Of a stretch of DNA of 64,000 nt, positions 50,401 through 63,500 are shown piece after piece. Location of the stretch: positions 12,966,817 through 13,030,816 of the forward strand of contig CM024169.1 in the NCBI GenBank assembly GCA_013433145.1, written 5' to 3'. Source of the stretch: Ascaris suum. Lineage: Eukaryota; Nematoda; Chromadorea; Rhabditida; Ascarididae. A model generated the notes under the pieces. It did no database searches, was not told where the DNA came from, and worked only from the letters and a program-made list of their open reading frames with translations. Position numbers and translations under genes: made by a program. Every line of letters starts with the position of its first letter. Positions within the stretch are counted from its first letter, which is position 1.

Positions 50401-53400
50401 GATTCCTCCTCTCTGTGCTTGACGTTACTTCGAATTAGAAATGAATCCTGCCAGGCTCTTGGAGAGCGATCTATTTCCACTTATGATCAGCCTGGAAACG
50501 GCATTCATTGGATGGTCGACTAGCTTACTTGGGTGGCATCCAACGATCGGTAGTTCCTTCGCAAAGCCATGATTCGTGCACGGTGGTGCAGCCAATAAGT
50601 TGGAGATCAGGATGTTGACCAATCATGGAAATAGCTGCACGCATAAGCTAAATATATCAAAAGAACTCCTATATATAAACTAAGGATTGAACGTTCACTT
50701 AATACTTTTTGATCAAAATGGTCATTATGGTTATATTTTTGAAAAAGTGCAAATACATAAGCGGGAAAAAAGTGAGCACACATAAAACGTCGAAAGAGAT
50801 GAATTGTAACAACCTTCCCTGGCCTCTTTCTGCAGAAGGTGGAGACCGTTCATGACGAAAACCCTCTGAGTTTTGTCTTCTTGTAAGCCGAAGTATTTTC
50901 GTGCCATCTCCACAACTGTTGCCTCCAATTCAGCAATCGTAATATTCATCTTAAAATATTAAGTGTGCTGCTCGATTTTATATAAGAAAACTCAAATATA
51001 ATCATGCTCTTGCCAGCAACTGAGGCCCAAAGTTTTATAAAGAAACTTAACAAATCTTAATTAATCGACAACGGTTAGCTCAAGTACCTCTTAATGGCAT
51101 TACTGGATCAACTCATTTTACTTTCTTGTAGGAGGTGAGTGTGACAAAATCTCAGAATCGAAATACATGCTCAGCGCCTCTAACGGCCAATCCAGAAGTG
51201 AGAGAGGTCAAACAGACTTCGTATACGGACTCATTTAGCCAAAAGTGCTTTTCAACAGCTCTCAAAAATTAGGTTTTTCTGCGACTGAATTGCCGAGTTT
51301 CATTTGTGCCATCAATCTTCGCTAGCTGGCGACTTCAGAGCAAAGTAAGGACCAGTTTTCTCTGGTGGTTTTAAACACGTTTCATTGCAGCAATGGCTTC
51401 TGCGGCATCAAACATTCGAGCTTTGCTTCCGCAATCAGCCATCCTCTATTTGAGGGTAAGGTGCAGGATGCTGTGTGAAAACCAATAGGTTTACGAAGAC
51501 TATTTTACGAAGATATGGGGTTGAATGAATAAAGTGACAGAAACCTTAGGAAATTTATAGTGAAGGTAATTGTTCATTTGTGAACCACCGAGACCAATGA
51601 CCAAAACATCTGATTGGGCATCTACATCGGGACGCAGCGATCCGATCGCGAAGGGGGGCGCGATTAAAGGGCGAGCGCCAACTTCGATCTTTGCATAGTC
51701 GGGTGTCAATTGTGAAGTGTCGAAAGGATTTGTAGCCGTTATGTCTAAAATAGTGGATAACCTTGTCTCATATAGGGAGGTTTCAGCCATAAGCGTATAT
51801 GAATAATTGCAAGAAAGAAGTATGCGAAAATGATTGAAATGGGATACTTGGAAAGCTATTATTATTCCTGCTTCTTGAACTAACTATGCAAATGAGTAGC
51901 GGAAATTTATGAAGCATCTCAGCATGAGATGTCCAGTTTTTTTATGTGCATAGAATCTGCTTCAATGGAATTACTTATTAAAAGAATTGTATGTTAAATA
52001 TCAGGCAGAGTTAAACGGAATATATGTTAAAAGTCGGAAGTATCGAGATTCAACATCTAAACGGTATAGGACTAAAAGAACATTATTTCTGGGTGAATGT
52101 GAATAGTAGCATAATACCACAACTAAAGTGCCATGATATTGTTAGTTTTATTCTAGAAAATTTCTTCGAATTTTATGAAAGAACGATGATGCATCTGCCT
52201 CAAAAACATAGGAAAACTAGAGGGGAACGTACTCGCTGGAACCAATAATTGCAACTCGCTTATGTATAATTCATCACGATCCGGGTTCAGCATTCTTCGC
52301 TTGATGACGATTTTTGAACTGAAAGTGAAATCGCTTGATAGCAGGCATTGGAATAATCGTTGCAGAGCACGAATGAACCGAAAAACTACGTGGAACTTAT
52401 GAAGGACAAAAGAGCACACAAAGCAGTGCGATTCAAGTAACCGAGGCTATGTTTACAGCTGCGTTCAAGGCAATTGCTGTTATTTCTGCATGCAGCTGCC
52501 TCCGAACGTCGTCGCACACGACAAATCTTAGTTCCTATTGTAACCGGTAAATTGCAAACATTATTCCTCCATAGGTCGACAATCATGCAAATTCCTGTTA
52601 AAAGTAACCTCGTTGAACAACGCAGAGCAATCTAATTAGTTGTTCGCTTAATCTTGTGTGTAGCATACGAAGCGGAATTGTGGAGATTCGATCCGAGAAT
52701 TTTAAAATTCAACTTGTCTTCTGGAGCACAACAACTTCAAGCGTGTAAATCGGAGAAAGAACAAGATGCGATGATGGATTCGATGCAGCAGTATTTTGAT
52801 GGTTTTTTTAAAAAACATTTCACCTATTAACCGCATCCCGAAAGGCCATATCGACGACAAAAAGCGCCGCCATTGAGGTATTGAAAGAGTCGATTTGTAC
52901 CACAGTGTAATTCTCGAACGATGTGTTCAGCAATCTAGGATAAGGTGGTGAGGCGAAGAACAGCTTATCCTTGTACCAGCCCTGCAATTTTGCAACTTTC
53001 AATCACATTTGCAATATTTTCATTGATTTTCCCTCCTATCTTATCTGTTGTGAAGAACACATCTCCATTTCAGATCATTTACATATCTTACGGCGCCTGC
53101 ATAAATAGTTGATAATTTTATATCGCCCATAATGAGAAGTTTTCAAGAAGAACTAGCGTGTAAATATATTCCTTCTGCCTAATTTCTCAAAAAAAAAAGT
53201 TGAGATCATACAAAATTCCTCTGCATCGAAGAATTTACTTTTTTGAATAGAAGAATCTCAGCCCTTGATTGTCAACAGTTCGAGCTTCCAATCATTTCAA
53301 GACCACCGATAATATGATATTATTGAAGCAATTATTGAGTTTTTAATTTCCCTTATGCTAGTCAGAACAGCTGATTCCGAAGCATGTTAGCGTAGTTTTT

Positions 53401-53555
53401 GACAACTTCGACCTCCTGCAATACGTTCAAGTGTTGTATGGAACAGATTCACTTTCAATCTTTAATAACGGAACACTGACCACAAGTGAAAGAGAGCCGA
53501 AAATGGCGCAAACGGCTGCTGCTACTACAATCTGAGACCGTTTCCTTATTTCCAT
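47455..53555 (-). CDS. Membrane-anchored METTL13-like methyltransferase, copy C
   Basis: The exons in gene order are 53555-53481, 52981-52824, 52318-52233, 51744-51545, 50949-50814, 50021-49887, 49076-49018, 48334-48266 and 47604-47455. All are in frame, giving 355 aa. Features: anchor MEIRKRSQIVVAAAVCAIFG, motif I LVIGLGGSQ, AELE, FDAVYLDACP, CPVSVFLED, and strand 5 SLVLKVLLNSF. The tail EECCFHGVNECC is followed after two codons by TAG, where A and B have a His codon. The protein is therefore nine residues shorter than if it ended at the A/B-equivalent stop; both Cys pairs remain. Outside one exon it is more diverged from A and B than they are from each other. The gene looks functional because all splice sites and frames are kept. 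Confidence 0.84.
48661..48750 (-). other. Conserved coding-like block in an intron of copy C
   Basis: The frame reads LFPKYLVPKFCVCVAMKLK, then ends in TAA at the same place as the blocks in A and B. Confidence 0.35.
49219..49413 (-). pseudogene. Relic or alternative exon block in an intron of copy C
   Basis: It starts LLKYEWGVIIAPVQNACTGG and continues IIYTMVHGTWIHKRNG. It then needs a one-base shift to stay parallel with the A and B blocks, after which two stops appear. The upstream half is better preserved here than in A and B; the downstream half is better preserved in A and B. Confidence 0.4.
50832..50960. repeat. Tract of about 129 bp identical to copy A at 22843-22970
   Basis: By eye no base differs from copy A over this stretch, which is almost exactly the AELE exon. 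The adjoining introns diverge at once on both sides. Copy B has one difference. Together with 51465-51556 (identical to B 35803-35894), it marks short conversion tracts between copies. Confidence 0.75.
51465..51556. repeat. Tract of 92 bp identical to copy B at 35803-35894
   Basis: The tract spans intron DNA and the donor of the motif I exon. The sequence on either side differs from B at many positions. Confidence 0.7.
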
Positions 53556-53559
53556 AGCC

Positions 53560-53570
53560 CTGAAAAAAAA
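53560..53570 (-). promoter_or_regulatory. Probable trans-splice acceptor of copy C
   Basis: TTTTTTTTCAG ends 4 nt before the ATG at 53555, as in copies A and B. Confidence 0.55.
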
Positions 53571-53574
53571 ATTT

Positions 53575-56500
53575 TGGCGGCAACATTACGTGAATAATAG
53601 AGTAGTGTTTGGAGTTCATCGCCATCCCTCCCTCTCCCCGCGGTGGCCTTCGTAATCAGAAAACCCTCGCCTCCGTGGGGTGTAGTAAAGTTTTTTTTGT
53701 GTAGTAAACAGTGTAGTAAAGTGTGTCGGGCTGAGAAATTCCGAAAAGCAACGTGGCGGACACGTGTCATCAGAGAAAGAAAAGCTTATCTTGAAAGATG
53801 ATATCGAGATAATATGGACACACTCAAGAAGTATTACGGGAAAGCTTTGATGTGAAATGGAAGCATGTCTCGAATGAACGAAAGTACTCCCGGCGTATGA
53901 AGAAAAACTGCGACTTAGCGTTAATATAAGCCTGCGTGGTCCACCTGCTGCTCAAAGAAAGCCCATCGCTGCAGGAGTTTCACAATTTGCTGCCCCCTGC
54001 CTTCCTCTCATACTTGCCTTTTCTGTTTCAGTTATCGAGAGAACTCCTTATGCCGGAGTAGTCAGATGCGTAGACGATATGCAACATGTTGCCAATTCTG
54101 AGAGGCCAAAAACAACAAGAAACAGCGGTAGAAACAACGTTTGATTATGAGAGGAAGAAAATAGCACTGTGCCAAGGATATTATAGATTAGTGCTAAATA
54201 TTTAGCACGGTTTTTTAAAGTATATTTTAGTATATTTTGCTTCTTCCAAAATTTCGGCAATTATACTTTTGATAGTTAACGCACCGCAGGAAATTTTGAT
54301 AATCTCTGATGAAATATGTACGTTTTTAATCCTAATAACCTCACTATGTACATAAAACAAGTCAAAGAAGCATATTTCTCATTATCTCATTTCCTAACAT
54401 TTTTGCTTTCACTAAACGCAATATAAAATTATCACAGTCCCCTCATAGTAGCCGCGAAGCGGATATTCTTTGTCTGTGAGCAAAACGTAAAATTTCGCTA
54501 CCACCACCTGCACTTTCCCAAAGCCTGCGACCGCGTTAGGGAAGAATATACATCTTAGGCTTCAACAGCGATTTCTGTATCAAACGAGTTGCCAAAAACA
54601 AGCAATGACTGAATCTTTTCGAAAATCATTCCTAATATAGTTTCTCATGAAAATGATACAGCATAATAGCGCATGAACGATTTGAAAAGTCTCGCATTTT
54701 CCAGCTTTTTTCTAGCCTTCCGCCGTGACGGAGTCTCCGCTTTTCAGAGTTCCCTTGCACCTCGAGGGAATTCTGAGAACTCAAACCCTCCCGCTGGGCC
54801 CGTCGCGGAGATGAAAAGCTCTCTGCCCACTGGTCCTTCCTTTCACACTGCTGGGATTGAACTAAGATTTCACTTCCAAAACTAGAATAGAAGTCAAAAG
54901 GATGTCAGTAGAAGTTACACATGAATGAAGAAAGACATTATTGCGCCCTACGACTTATCATTCCGTATGTAAGGGGAAAAAAATGCAATAAAGGAAAAAG
55001 TAAGTGAGGACCAGCTATTTATGAGAAACTTGGCGAGAAGAAATTTTCCATTTGTTCTCCATTTATACAAACGAGAAGAAGTGGCACTCCAAAATTAGCG
55101 TCTAGCCTATAATCCCTCCTCCACCGACATCTTCCTTTAGTCAATTGAACAGCGAAACGAAGAAATTCGCCATCTCCTTTTATAAAATGAAAATGCTTAT
55201 TACCTCTAGAAAGCCGTCTTTTATTTGATAGACTCAACTAAAAAATTTTCAAACAATTAACTGAGGACATATTCATGCAGAAATGAAATGAAAACTTAAC
55301 GCACGAAATGTGCATGAAACGATATAGTGAAAATAAAATTGATGTATTTTTCAATAGCAAGTTATTCGTTGTGTACTATAAATGATCTAAGATTGTTTTG
55401 AACGCCCATTAAATCGTTAAAATGCAATGATAATGCAATGCAATGAATTGTTAAGAACGTTATGAAGTTACTATGATGAAACTAAAAAAAAATTTATATT
55501 CGTTAATATGCTAGTTGAAGAAACTTTTAAGTGGTTTTCATTGTTATTTCGCATTTTATCGGAAATCTCGTTTATTAGAAAAATTTCATCTTTTAACCGT
55601 TCAATGGATTACTACCAATTTAGATCTAACTAGAGTGGACGAGAAATGTAGACGACTCTTATTTCTTAACCACCACACAATTTTTATTAGGAGTATATCA
55701 GTTTGCGGCAAACATTTTAAATCGCATCATAATGCTCGGTCATTCATATATTGCTAGACCGTCGTAGAGCAACAACCTATGCGAAGAAAAAAAAAATGAT
55801 CGCATCTATAAGTTAATCGGATAGAAACGTTTGAAAATCATTTTACAAAAATTTCCAGTATAATGCCATATTGCTATGATCGCATCGATTATTTTGCCCA
55901 AAAATATTTTCACTAACTTTTACTACTATTAATTCTAAATTTCGCATCAACATTTGAAATAGACAAGCTATTCACATTTGTAATTTGTGCAATATTGACG
56001 AATCAAAGTTCCCGGGGCAACTAAGATGAATGCTTTGCAATTTGCGAGCTTTGAGAATAATATTTGCATTTTTTTTTCTTCCTCTTACAAGAGGAAAACC
56101 ACATTTCATTCGTCTGTTGCTGAGTGAATTATGCAGAAGAATACGTTTTAAGTAATGTTTCACATAGGTATTCAATAAACGCCGGAATGATTATATTATA
56201 ATTTGACTTCACCATCGGTAAACATTTGAAGTTTTATTCTCGTCTGTTCAAAAAAAAAAAAGATTTTTTCATTCGAGAGTATAGTGTTCTATTTTCATAA
56301 TATTATGCTAACGAGATGCTATCTTCTGATTCCCATTCCAATAGAATTTCCACTCAGACTGCCATGATTCACTCACTGGAATATTTTGAACGGCAACCTC
56401 ATTATATTGTGAGAAATTTAGTGATTCAATCGATTCGACATTTCAGATTTTTCCAGCGAAAAGTTTCGTGATTCAAGATTGCCCGACAATGATAAATGTA

Positions 56501-57660
56501 GAAATTCATCAGCGGCAAAAAAAAAGAGTTGCTTAACGACAACTATGAGGTACAGTGTAAGCTTCAAAAAAAAGTCTTTAGGCGACATCCGTCGCCATCT
56601 GCGAAAGGCGATCTTCTGGAAAATCGTTATTGCCTGTGGCAATGCCACCACATCCAACAATCTTTATTGGCCGACCGGTGGAATATGTCCGATGTCAACG
56701 TTGAAATTTTTATGCCATGAATGAAATATTGGAGTTTTCTATTTTATTTCACCTTAAATCAGCAACGCATATTTAGAATTTATAGATGGGCCTGAAAGTG
56801 CTAAACGCTTTGGGCCAACTTGTGTAGCGCACAAAGTTCAGATGTTCAAGTTCAGTGCATTCGATCGGTGAAACCATAACTGCTAATTCCACAGCCTAAA
56901 CGCTAAATATAAGCGTCCTTAAAGTCTGACATCAATAATAAGAAATTGAAAAGCGGCATTGCATGCAGGAAAGGCGGTGGATGAACTCGGATCATTGGAA
57001 TGTGAAGAAAGCAAGAAAGAAGTTTTGGGAAGCTGGCAGGCTGACGGAAGCACAGCACCTCGCATGTCTTCAGTGTGTTGTCGCATACGGCAAACAATGT
57101 CGAATCCGGTTTTGAACTTCACGAAATGCACATAAAAAACCGTTTTAAAAATTAAGAAAGCATTTCAAGAAAGCATTTGCACATTTGCACAAACCTGGTT
57201 GATGACTTCCTTGATGTAAATCACAATGTACGCATGTCACACGTACGTTACATCATATATCTGAATTCACTTTCTTTTGATGAGCTACAGGTTTAAAGCG
57301 GAAAACGCGGCGCATTTATGCATATGATCACATGATCACATAGAAAGACGAGGCCTGTCCTTCGCATTTTCTATGTCTTATTTTGGACACTGTCTTGAAC
57401 GCTTGGAAAACTGCAAATGTGATGATGCTGCCGAGAATGTGCCTCGAAAAATGTGTCTCAAATTAATGCCTCATTATTCTCGCGTCGTCGTTTTACAAAG
57501 CAATCGAAATCAATCATGGGCCATTGTAACTTTGATAACATCACCACTGAGAGCTTGCATCGTCTCCGCAAATAAAAGTTCTGGCAGCTCACAAAATCTT
57601 ACTGCGATTGGACGCAACACTTGATGACGTTTATTTCGATTCTCCTGGAGCTGATGACTT
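53575..57660. other. 5' flank of copy C
   Basis: This is largely homologous to the flanks of A and B from about 55240 on. 53.6-55.2 kb is specific to this copy and includes a GC-richer patch (53620-53680) and a plus-strand frame (54673-54885, MNDLKSLAFSSFFLAFRRDG) of unknown nature. No gene is called. Confidence 0.55.
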
Positions 57661-57663
57661 GAT

Positions 57664-58080
57664 GACATATCCGAAATTAATACCGAACACGATGACCTAT
57701 ATGAGACCATGGTGCAACCGTCTGACCGATCTGAAATTATTGCCGAACTCGATAGCCCATCTAATACTAACGACGAACTCGGTGACCCATCCGAAATTAT
57801 TGCCAAACTCGGAGACCAGTTCGAGAATATTATCGAACCGATAACTAATCAAATGTTATTGCTGAAATCAGTGCCCGATCCGGTATTATTGCCGAAGTCG
57901 GTGACCTTTCGGATATTATTTGCAAACTCAATAGCCAGTCCGATATTACTGCTGATCCCTTATTATTCGTCAACTTATTATTGACGAACATCGGTGACCA
58001 TTCCACTGGTTACGGCCCCTTATTGTCATCGAATACGGTAATCCACACCATATCATTGACACCATATCATTGACGGACTC
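57664..58080 (+). repeat. 30-bp minisatellite, about 11-13 units
   Basis: Units such as GACCCATCCGAAATTATTGC plus CAAACTCGGA follow one another at exactly 30 bp between 57723 and 57842. The sequence type and position relative to the downstream methyltransferase gene match the array at 28877-30305. One frame encodes decapeptides like ELGDPSEIIA, but it is not sustained. Confidence 0.85.
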
Positions 58081-60543
58081 GCAACTGTTTTGGTATTTAC
58101 CATTCCAGGATCCTCCTCACTCTCTATCTCTTACAAGAGCGCTCGTCCTATTCAAAAAGCGCTAAGAATTTTCCAGATGCTCGATAACACATGAAGTTCA
58201 GCCGTGGAAATTTGCGAAAGTTAGATAAGAAGGGAAAGTTGGTTATATCAGCTTCGACTGGTACTGAAATGTTTTTTTAGAGCCAGACTTAGATAACCGT
58301 TGGCCATTTTCTAGTAATTTGTATAAGGCCAATCGGAAAACAACTCATTGAATGATTTTTAAGAATACATTCGAGATCGTTTTTCATTTCTGACAAACGA
58401 ATCATCGATGATGAAAAAATTCTTTACGATTTGAAATGTACTCGAAATTGACATTAAACGATATTGTTCTTTCAATTGAAGTCTTATAAAATTCAGCAAC
58501 AGCAAACATAACGTTCACAATTCTTCTTGTGTGCAACTCGTTTGATAGAATAGACATTTGTTTTAGTTGCAAATGGATGACCTTAACGGTCTGTGACATA
58601 ATGCCGTTCTCGTTCTTACTTCTAAAGTCGAATGTACTCCTCTTGCGTGCGAGAATTTATCAACAACTGATTGTACCACAAAACAGTATGTACATATATG
58701 TGTCCGTAGATGAATGCCAACGTGCAGAATTAATTAGCGTTGACACCACTATTTCAACATGGAGAGTTTCAACTTAGCTGAGTTAAAACGTTGCACAGAA
58801 TTCAAAACTCTCTTTTTTTTTCTGCACCATTGCATTGAACGCAATATTGATTTACTTTTTTGAATAGGGATGTGCAATAGCGTTGAAACCCACACTCCCT
58901 CCCCCCCCCCCTTCCCTCCTTCTCCTCTCATCTTCTGACTAGGCTAGGCTAGCTTAATGAGAATCAAATAATAACTCATAAAGTTTCATCAACTATGATA
59001 TCCAAATGCTTGAATATTTCCAACTTGACACTTCGAGTAGTATCGAAAAGCTTCCATTCGAATAAAATCGCATGGTGAAAAGTGCATAAAATACAATTGA
59101 GCATGAAAAAATCGTTGGAAATAGAACTAGGCAAGTGTGCATTCATGCTTTAATTATTTCATGACAGCGCTTTAGAATTTATGTTCCACAAATAAATAAA
59201 AGCAGCGCTGAAGTAATAGAATGTGAATGATAAATAAATAGCGCATTTATGAGTGTTTTGTGTTGTTAACCGTTACAAAACATTCAACTATATCGAATCA
59301 TGCTTGAGATGAATAGTGAATTTACGACGGGTGATGATTTATGCAAATTGAAGGTCCAACAAAAAGTAGGAGCTTAAAAAAAAAGTTTCCGCGGAAAAAT
59401 TTCAGCAATTTTCTTGACGATTCGATGCGAAATTCATTTCAACATCGTATTTATCGAAGTCTTGAAAGATTACGATAAAAATGCTTTCAATTGTAAGATT
59501 ATAGGATAAGTATAGAAGATATTTCACACCTTTTTCAGCCATCTATAAATTGCTTGAATTTGTAATTAAAAATTCCACTTGAATTCTATTAGCACTTCGT
59601 TAAGGGCGGTAAAAATGTTCGTTAGTGATTTATTACTCAGCTATGTTGTTAAATTGATAGCGTAGAGTGTAAAAAAAAAAAAAAGAAAAAAATGAAGCCA
59701 TCACAGTTTAAAACAAATGAAGCTACCACAATGAAATTCTTTATAAAAACCGACTGATAAACAGCATTAAGAATTCACCGATGTTAATCGTTAAAAATAT
59801 ATTTTCTTTCAAGAGTAAAATTTCTTAGAAACAATATTGATCATTATGAATAGTGAAGTGAAAATATTTGAAAATTTTTTTATGCAAATTTTTTTCACAT
59901 TCGATGTATTCATTTTTATGCCCACTTATATGAATTTTTTTTTATTCATTTCGCATGAATATATGAACGATATTTAATGATAATCTTTCAAATATTTCGT
60001 TAATTAAAATTCATTGCAGAAATAAACGCAAATGATCGTTAAAAATTATGACGCAAAAGAAAAACACAAATTACAGTTTTACTCATCAATACGTTGATAT
60101 GTTTAAAGATTTCGGCGTTTCAAGTTTTCCAACACAGCAAAACTTGTGCTTAAGAGAAACGCGTTTAGATTTGCAGAAAACTTCACAGCATGCAGTTTTT
60201 TTTTTTTTTTTCAGCGGAGAAGTTGATCACATGGATACCTTAACTATTGTTCATTTACAAGAGGAAACATACTCTTTGAAGTAAAACATAGCTAACACAT
60301 CATGTACTATTCGACATATTGATAAAGACGTCAATCGGTGATAGAGGAAAGGATGAGAGGTGGAAAAAAGGTGATGGAATATCACTGGAAAGATTCTATG
60401 ATGCAAATGCAAAAATTAACAATCTTCAACGTTTTTCTTAACGACAACATTCGTAATAATATAAATAGAGCTCATTTAAGCAGACATATTTTGTACAAGA
60501 AAATAAAAGAACGTAAAAATGAAGATTTGATAGGAGGAATCGG
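58081..60543. other. AT-rich spacer between copies C and D
   Basis: 58.9-59.24 kb still matches the outer flank of B (44400-44620). Beyond that the DNA is very AT-rich with long A and T runs. Open frames at 58529-58777, 60048-60284 and 60338-60547 are A/T-rich and have no recognised relatives. No gene is called. Confidence 0.5.
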
Positions 60544-63500
60544 CTAACTTGTCACGCCAATATCTTCGTAGAATTTAGCCATAGTCTTCGAGAGAAAATT
60601 CAAGTTGAAGCGCTCTTTTTGGATCATATCTCCACTACATACCAAAACCTTAAAAGAGCTATACCTAGTAGAATTAGGCTAGTTTGCTATTGGCATTAAA
60701 TATAGAAAAATTAAATCTAAAGAGAGTGAGAATAAACAATTTTTGGTTCAATAGAAACGAATGCAATGTTAGGAAAATAACTTCATTAAAACATAGCAAA
60801 ATAACTCATCAAGGGAAACTTTCATAGCACACTATCTCTATAATAGTTGTCTTTGCTGTGTCTATGTTCCTTCACAGAGCAATTTACTATGCGCTGTTAC
60901 GCTGTAGGCAATTTCAAGACGTTGATAGATGTACAAATAGTGTCATGCAGATAGCAAATGGAAAGATTGAGAAGAGAACTTGCGCGGAAAAAGCACTGAC
61001 AACTTTTTGTCAGCAGGTTTCACTTAGTGGTTCTGTAACTATGAACACATTCGTCAAAAAGTATGCTCATTCACTGTGTCAGTTTCCATTGGAAGTGGGT
61101 CTACATCAATTGTTCTCTTGCTCTTCCGTTTCACTGAAGTTCTAGTGTAGAGGGATTTTATGGAAGAGAGATGTGATGAGGATAAAGGAAATCCTCTGTG
61201 GAAAAATTTAATTTCATATGAAAAGACTCACACGATTCAGTATATTCGGCATTGGTGCCACAATGCAATTGGCGAAATATTTTCTATAGAGATCGGCGAC
61301 CTGAAAATGAAGAGATGTATAACCCATATACGTCTTTAAATTACTTCTATTGCATTATTGCTCGAAGGTTATTATCTTTAAGGATCACAAACATGTCACA
61401 CATTTAGTGGCGATGATGCAATACGATTATTTGCTGATAAAAACACTACAATCATCGTATTTCAACAAACAATCCCAATGCTTCATCTTGATCTTAGCGC
61501 TCATTCTTGAGTGTTATTACTAAGGCTTGGTTCTCAACAATTCACTTTGAATTTTCGGTTGCTTTTGGTTAAATTGTCCACTGAAATATGCTCCAATAAC
61601 ATGTTTCATTGCTTCAATTTATACTGTATGATTTGGAATACAGTTGACTCTTCACGTTTCCGAGTGCGAAAAGATTCTGCAACAAAACTTTAGGCGCTTA
61701 TAAAATTCTGCATCAATTGAAACCTCTCCACCCATACACTGATATTCCCGAAAGAACAATGCAAGCGTTGAATGAGTTTCCTAATAAATCGTTTCAAGTG
61801 CGCTTATTACCATTTCCGTTTCCTTGGCAATCCTCTCAGTGAATACAAGCATTTTGCTCACCATTGTACCTGAAAATTGATATACTTATTGAAATGATGA
61901 ATGTGAAAAGTGTTTATTTTAATCTACTATCATTATCAAATGAAAGAAATCATCCGAGTACGGAATTAGCATTAGCAATTCATAACTTGAGTGCATAAAT
62001 GCATATGTTTGAGCATATTAATGCTGCGAACAGTCATCTGCTTAAAGAAATATCTGCTTAAAAACAAAAACATTTTCAATCTCGAGCACCATTCATACTA
62101 CTCCTACTGATAGTTGAAACTTTTAGAAAATCTCATTACAATACTGCAGTATTATAATAGTACAGTATTACAGTATAATTATGTTATTATAATTTCATTC
62201 ATTGTTATACGTTGTAACGATATTAGAGAGCAATCGAAAATCTATCAAAAAAAAAACGTTCCTTCATTAGGTATAATTCCTGCTGAGAGTTTTTAGACGA
62301 AAATCTAGCTTAGTTAGCGTTCGTTGCTATTGAAGATACCCGAATTTACACACATTTGTTAATACCTACTGTGGCAATTTCTTTTCACTCTATTCATGAA
62401 TTAGATCGTCGTAAATGATAGAAAATATCTATGAAATCGAACAATTTGTTTGTATTTTCAATTATGAGTTCGTTATATATGTGAAGAGCGGCGTTGACTC
62501 AATATAAATAAATCATCGATTATTAATTTATTTCAATAACTCAACATTTCTTGTTGCACTCATTTAACTATGCATTATTTACATCGCGAAAATATTATAA
62601 TAAATTTTAGCAAAATATTTTCGAAATTTCTAAGCTGAGAAGAAGCCAAATCGAATCAATGATAAAATTGATTATAATTATACCGCTATCTTTGAGGCAT
62701 TGTCGAGTAAGCCGTATGATATCATCGTCAAGAAAAATTGACGTTGGACACATTACTGTCAGCTTATTAGAGAAACCGGTTGGGCATACGTCCATATAGA
62801 TCGCATCGAATTTTACGCCTGTATAAATTTACCTCATTCATGTATGAGAATAATAAAATAAATGATGTAAATTTAAATGAGCTTTTTGAATATAATTTAT
62901 TTTTGCATTATGATTAATAAATGATAAGCATAAAGCCTAAGGAAAATTATATGAGTAAGTAACGAATATAAAAGAAAATATTTTACCACATACGATTAGC
63001 TAACCTATCATAAATCCGCATATCTTATGTGGATTGCTAACCAAACATAACTTCCAACCTCTATTGGTTGCTTCTCGTAAAAAATCTACGCCATCCATAG
63101 TGATAACATGCTGTGTGTTATCCTCCTTAAGACCGAAATATTTTCTCGCCGTTTCAACTATCGATTGCTCCAATTCAATCACCGTTATATTCAGCTGGAA
63201 ATGAGCAAATCAAAGAAAAAAAACAACTAAAATATTCGCCCAATTCTAATTTATTTCAATCATAACAAAGTAATTCAAAGATTTCTCAAAATGTGCAAAC
63301 GTAAATTCAATTTTATCAACGAGACTAAAATCATAGAGGTGCTTAAATCGTTACTGTCCAAGTAAGTATCAATGAGTTGAACGTTAAGCAAATTTCACGA
63401 TCGATTTATTCATGATGCAAATAGCTGATTCTGAAAATTCACAAACGCCTCAACAATGTCACTTTTAACCAAAGAAATTTACTGAAGACTTTTAAATGAA

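Noticed and set aside
60338..60547. 69-codon plus-strand frame rich in Lys and Met
   Set aside because: It runs into the last exon of copy D on the other strand and has A-rich, low-complexity composition.
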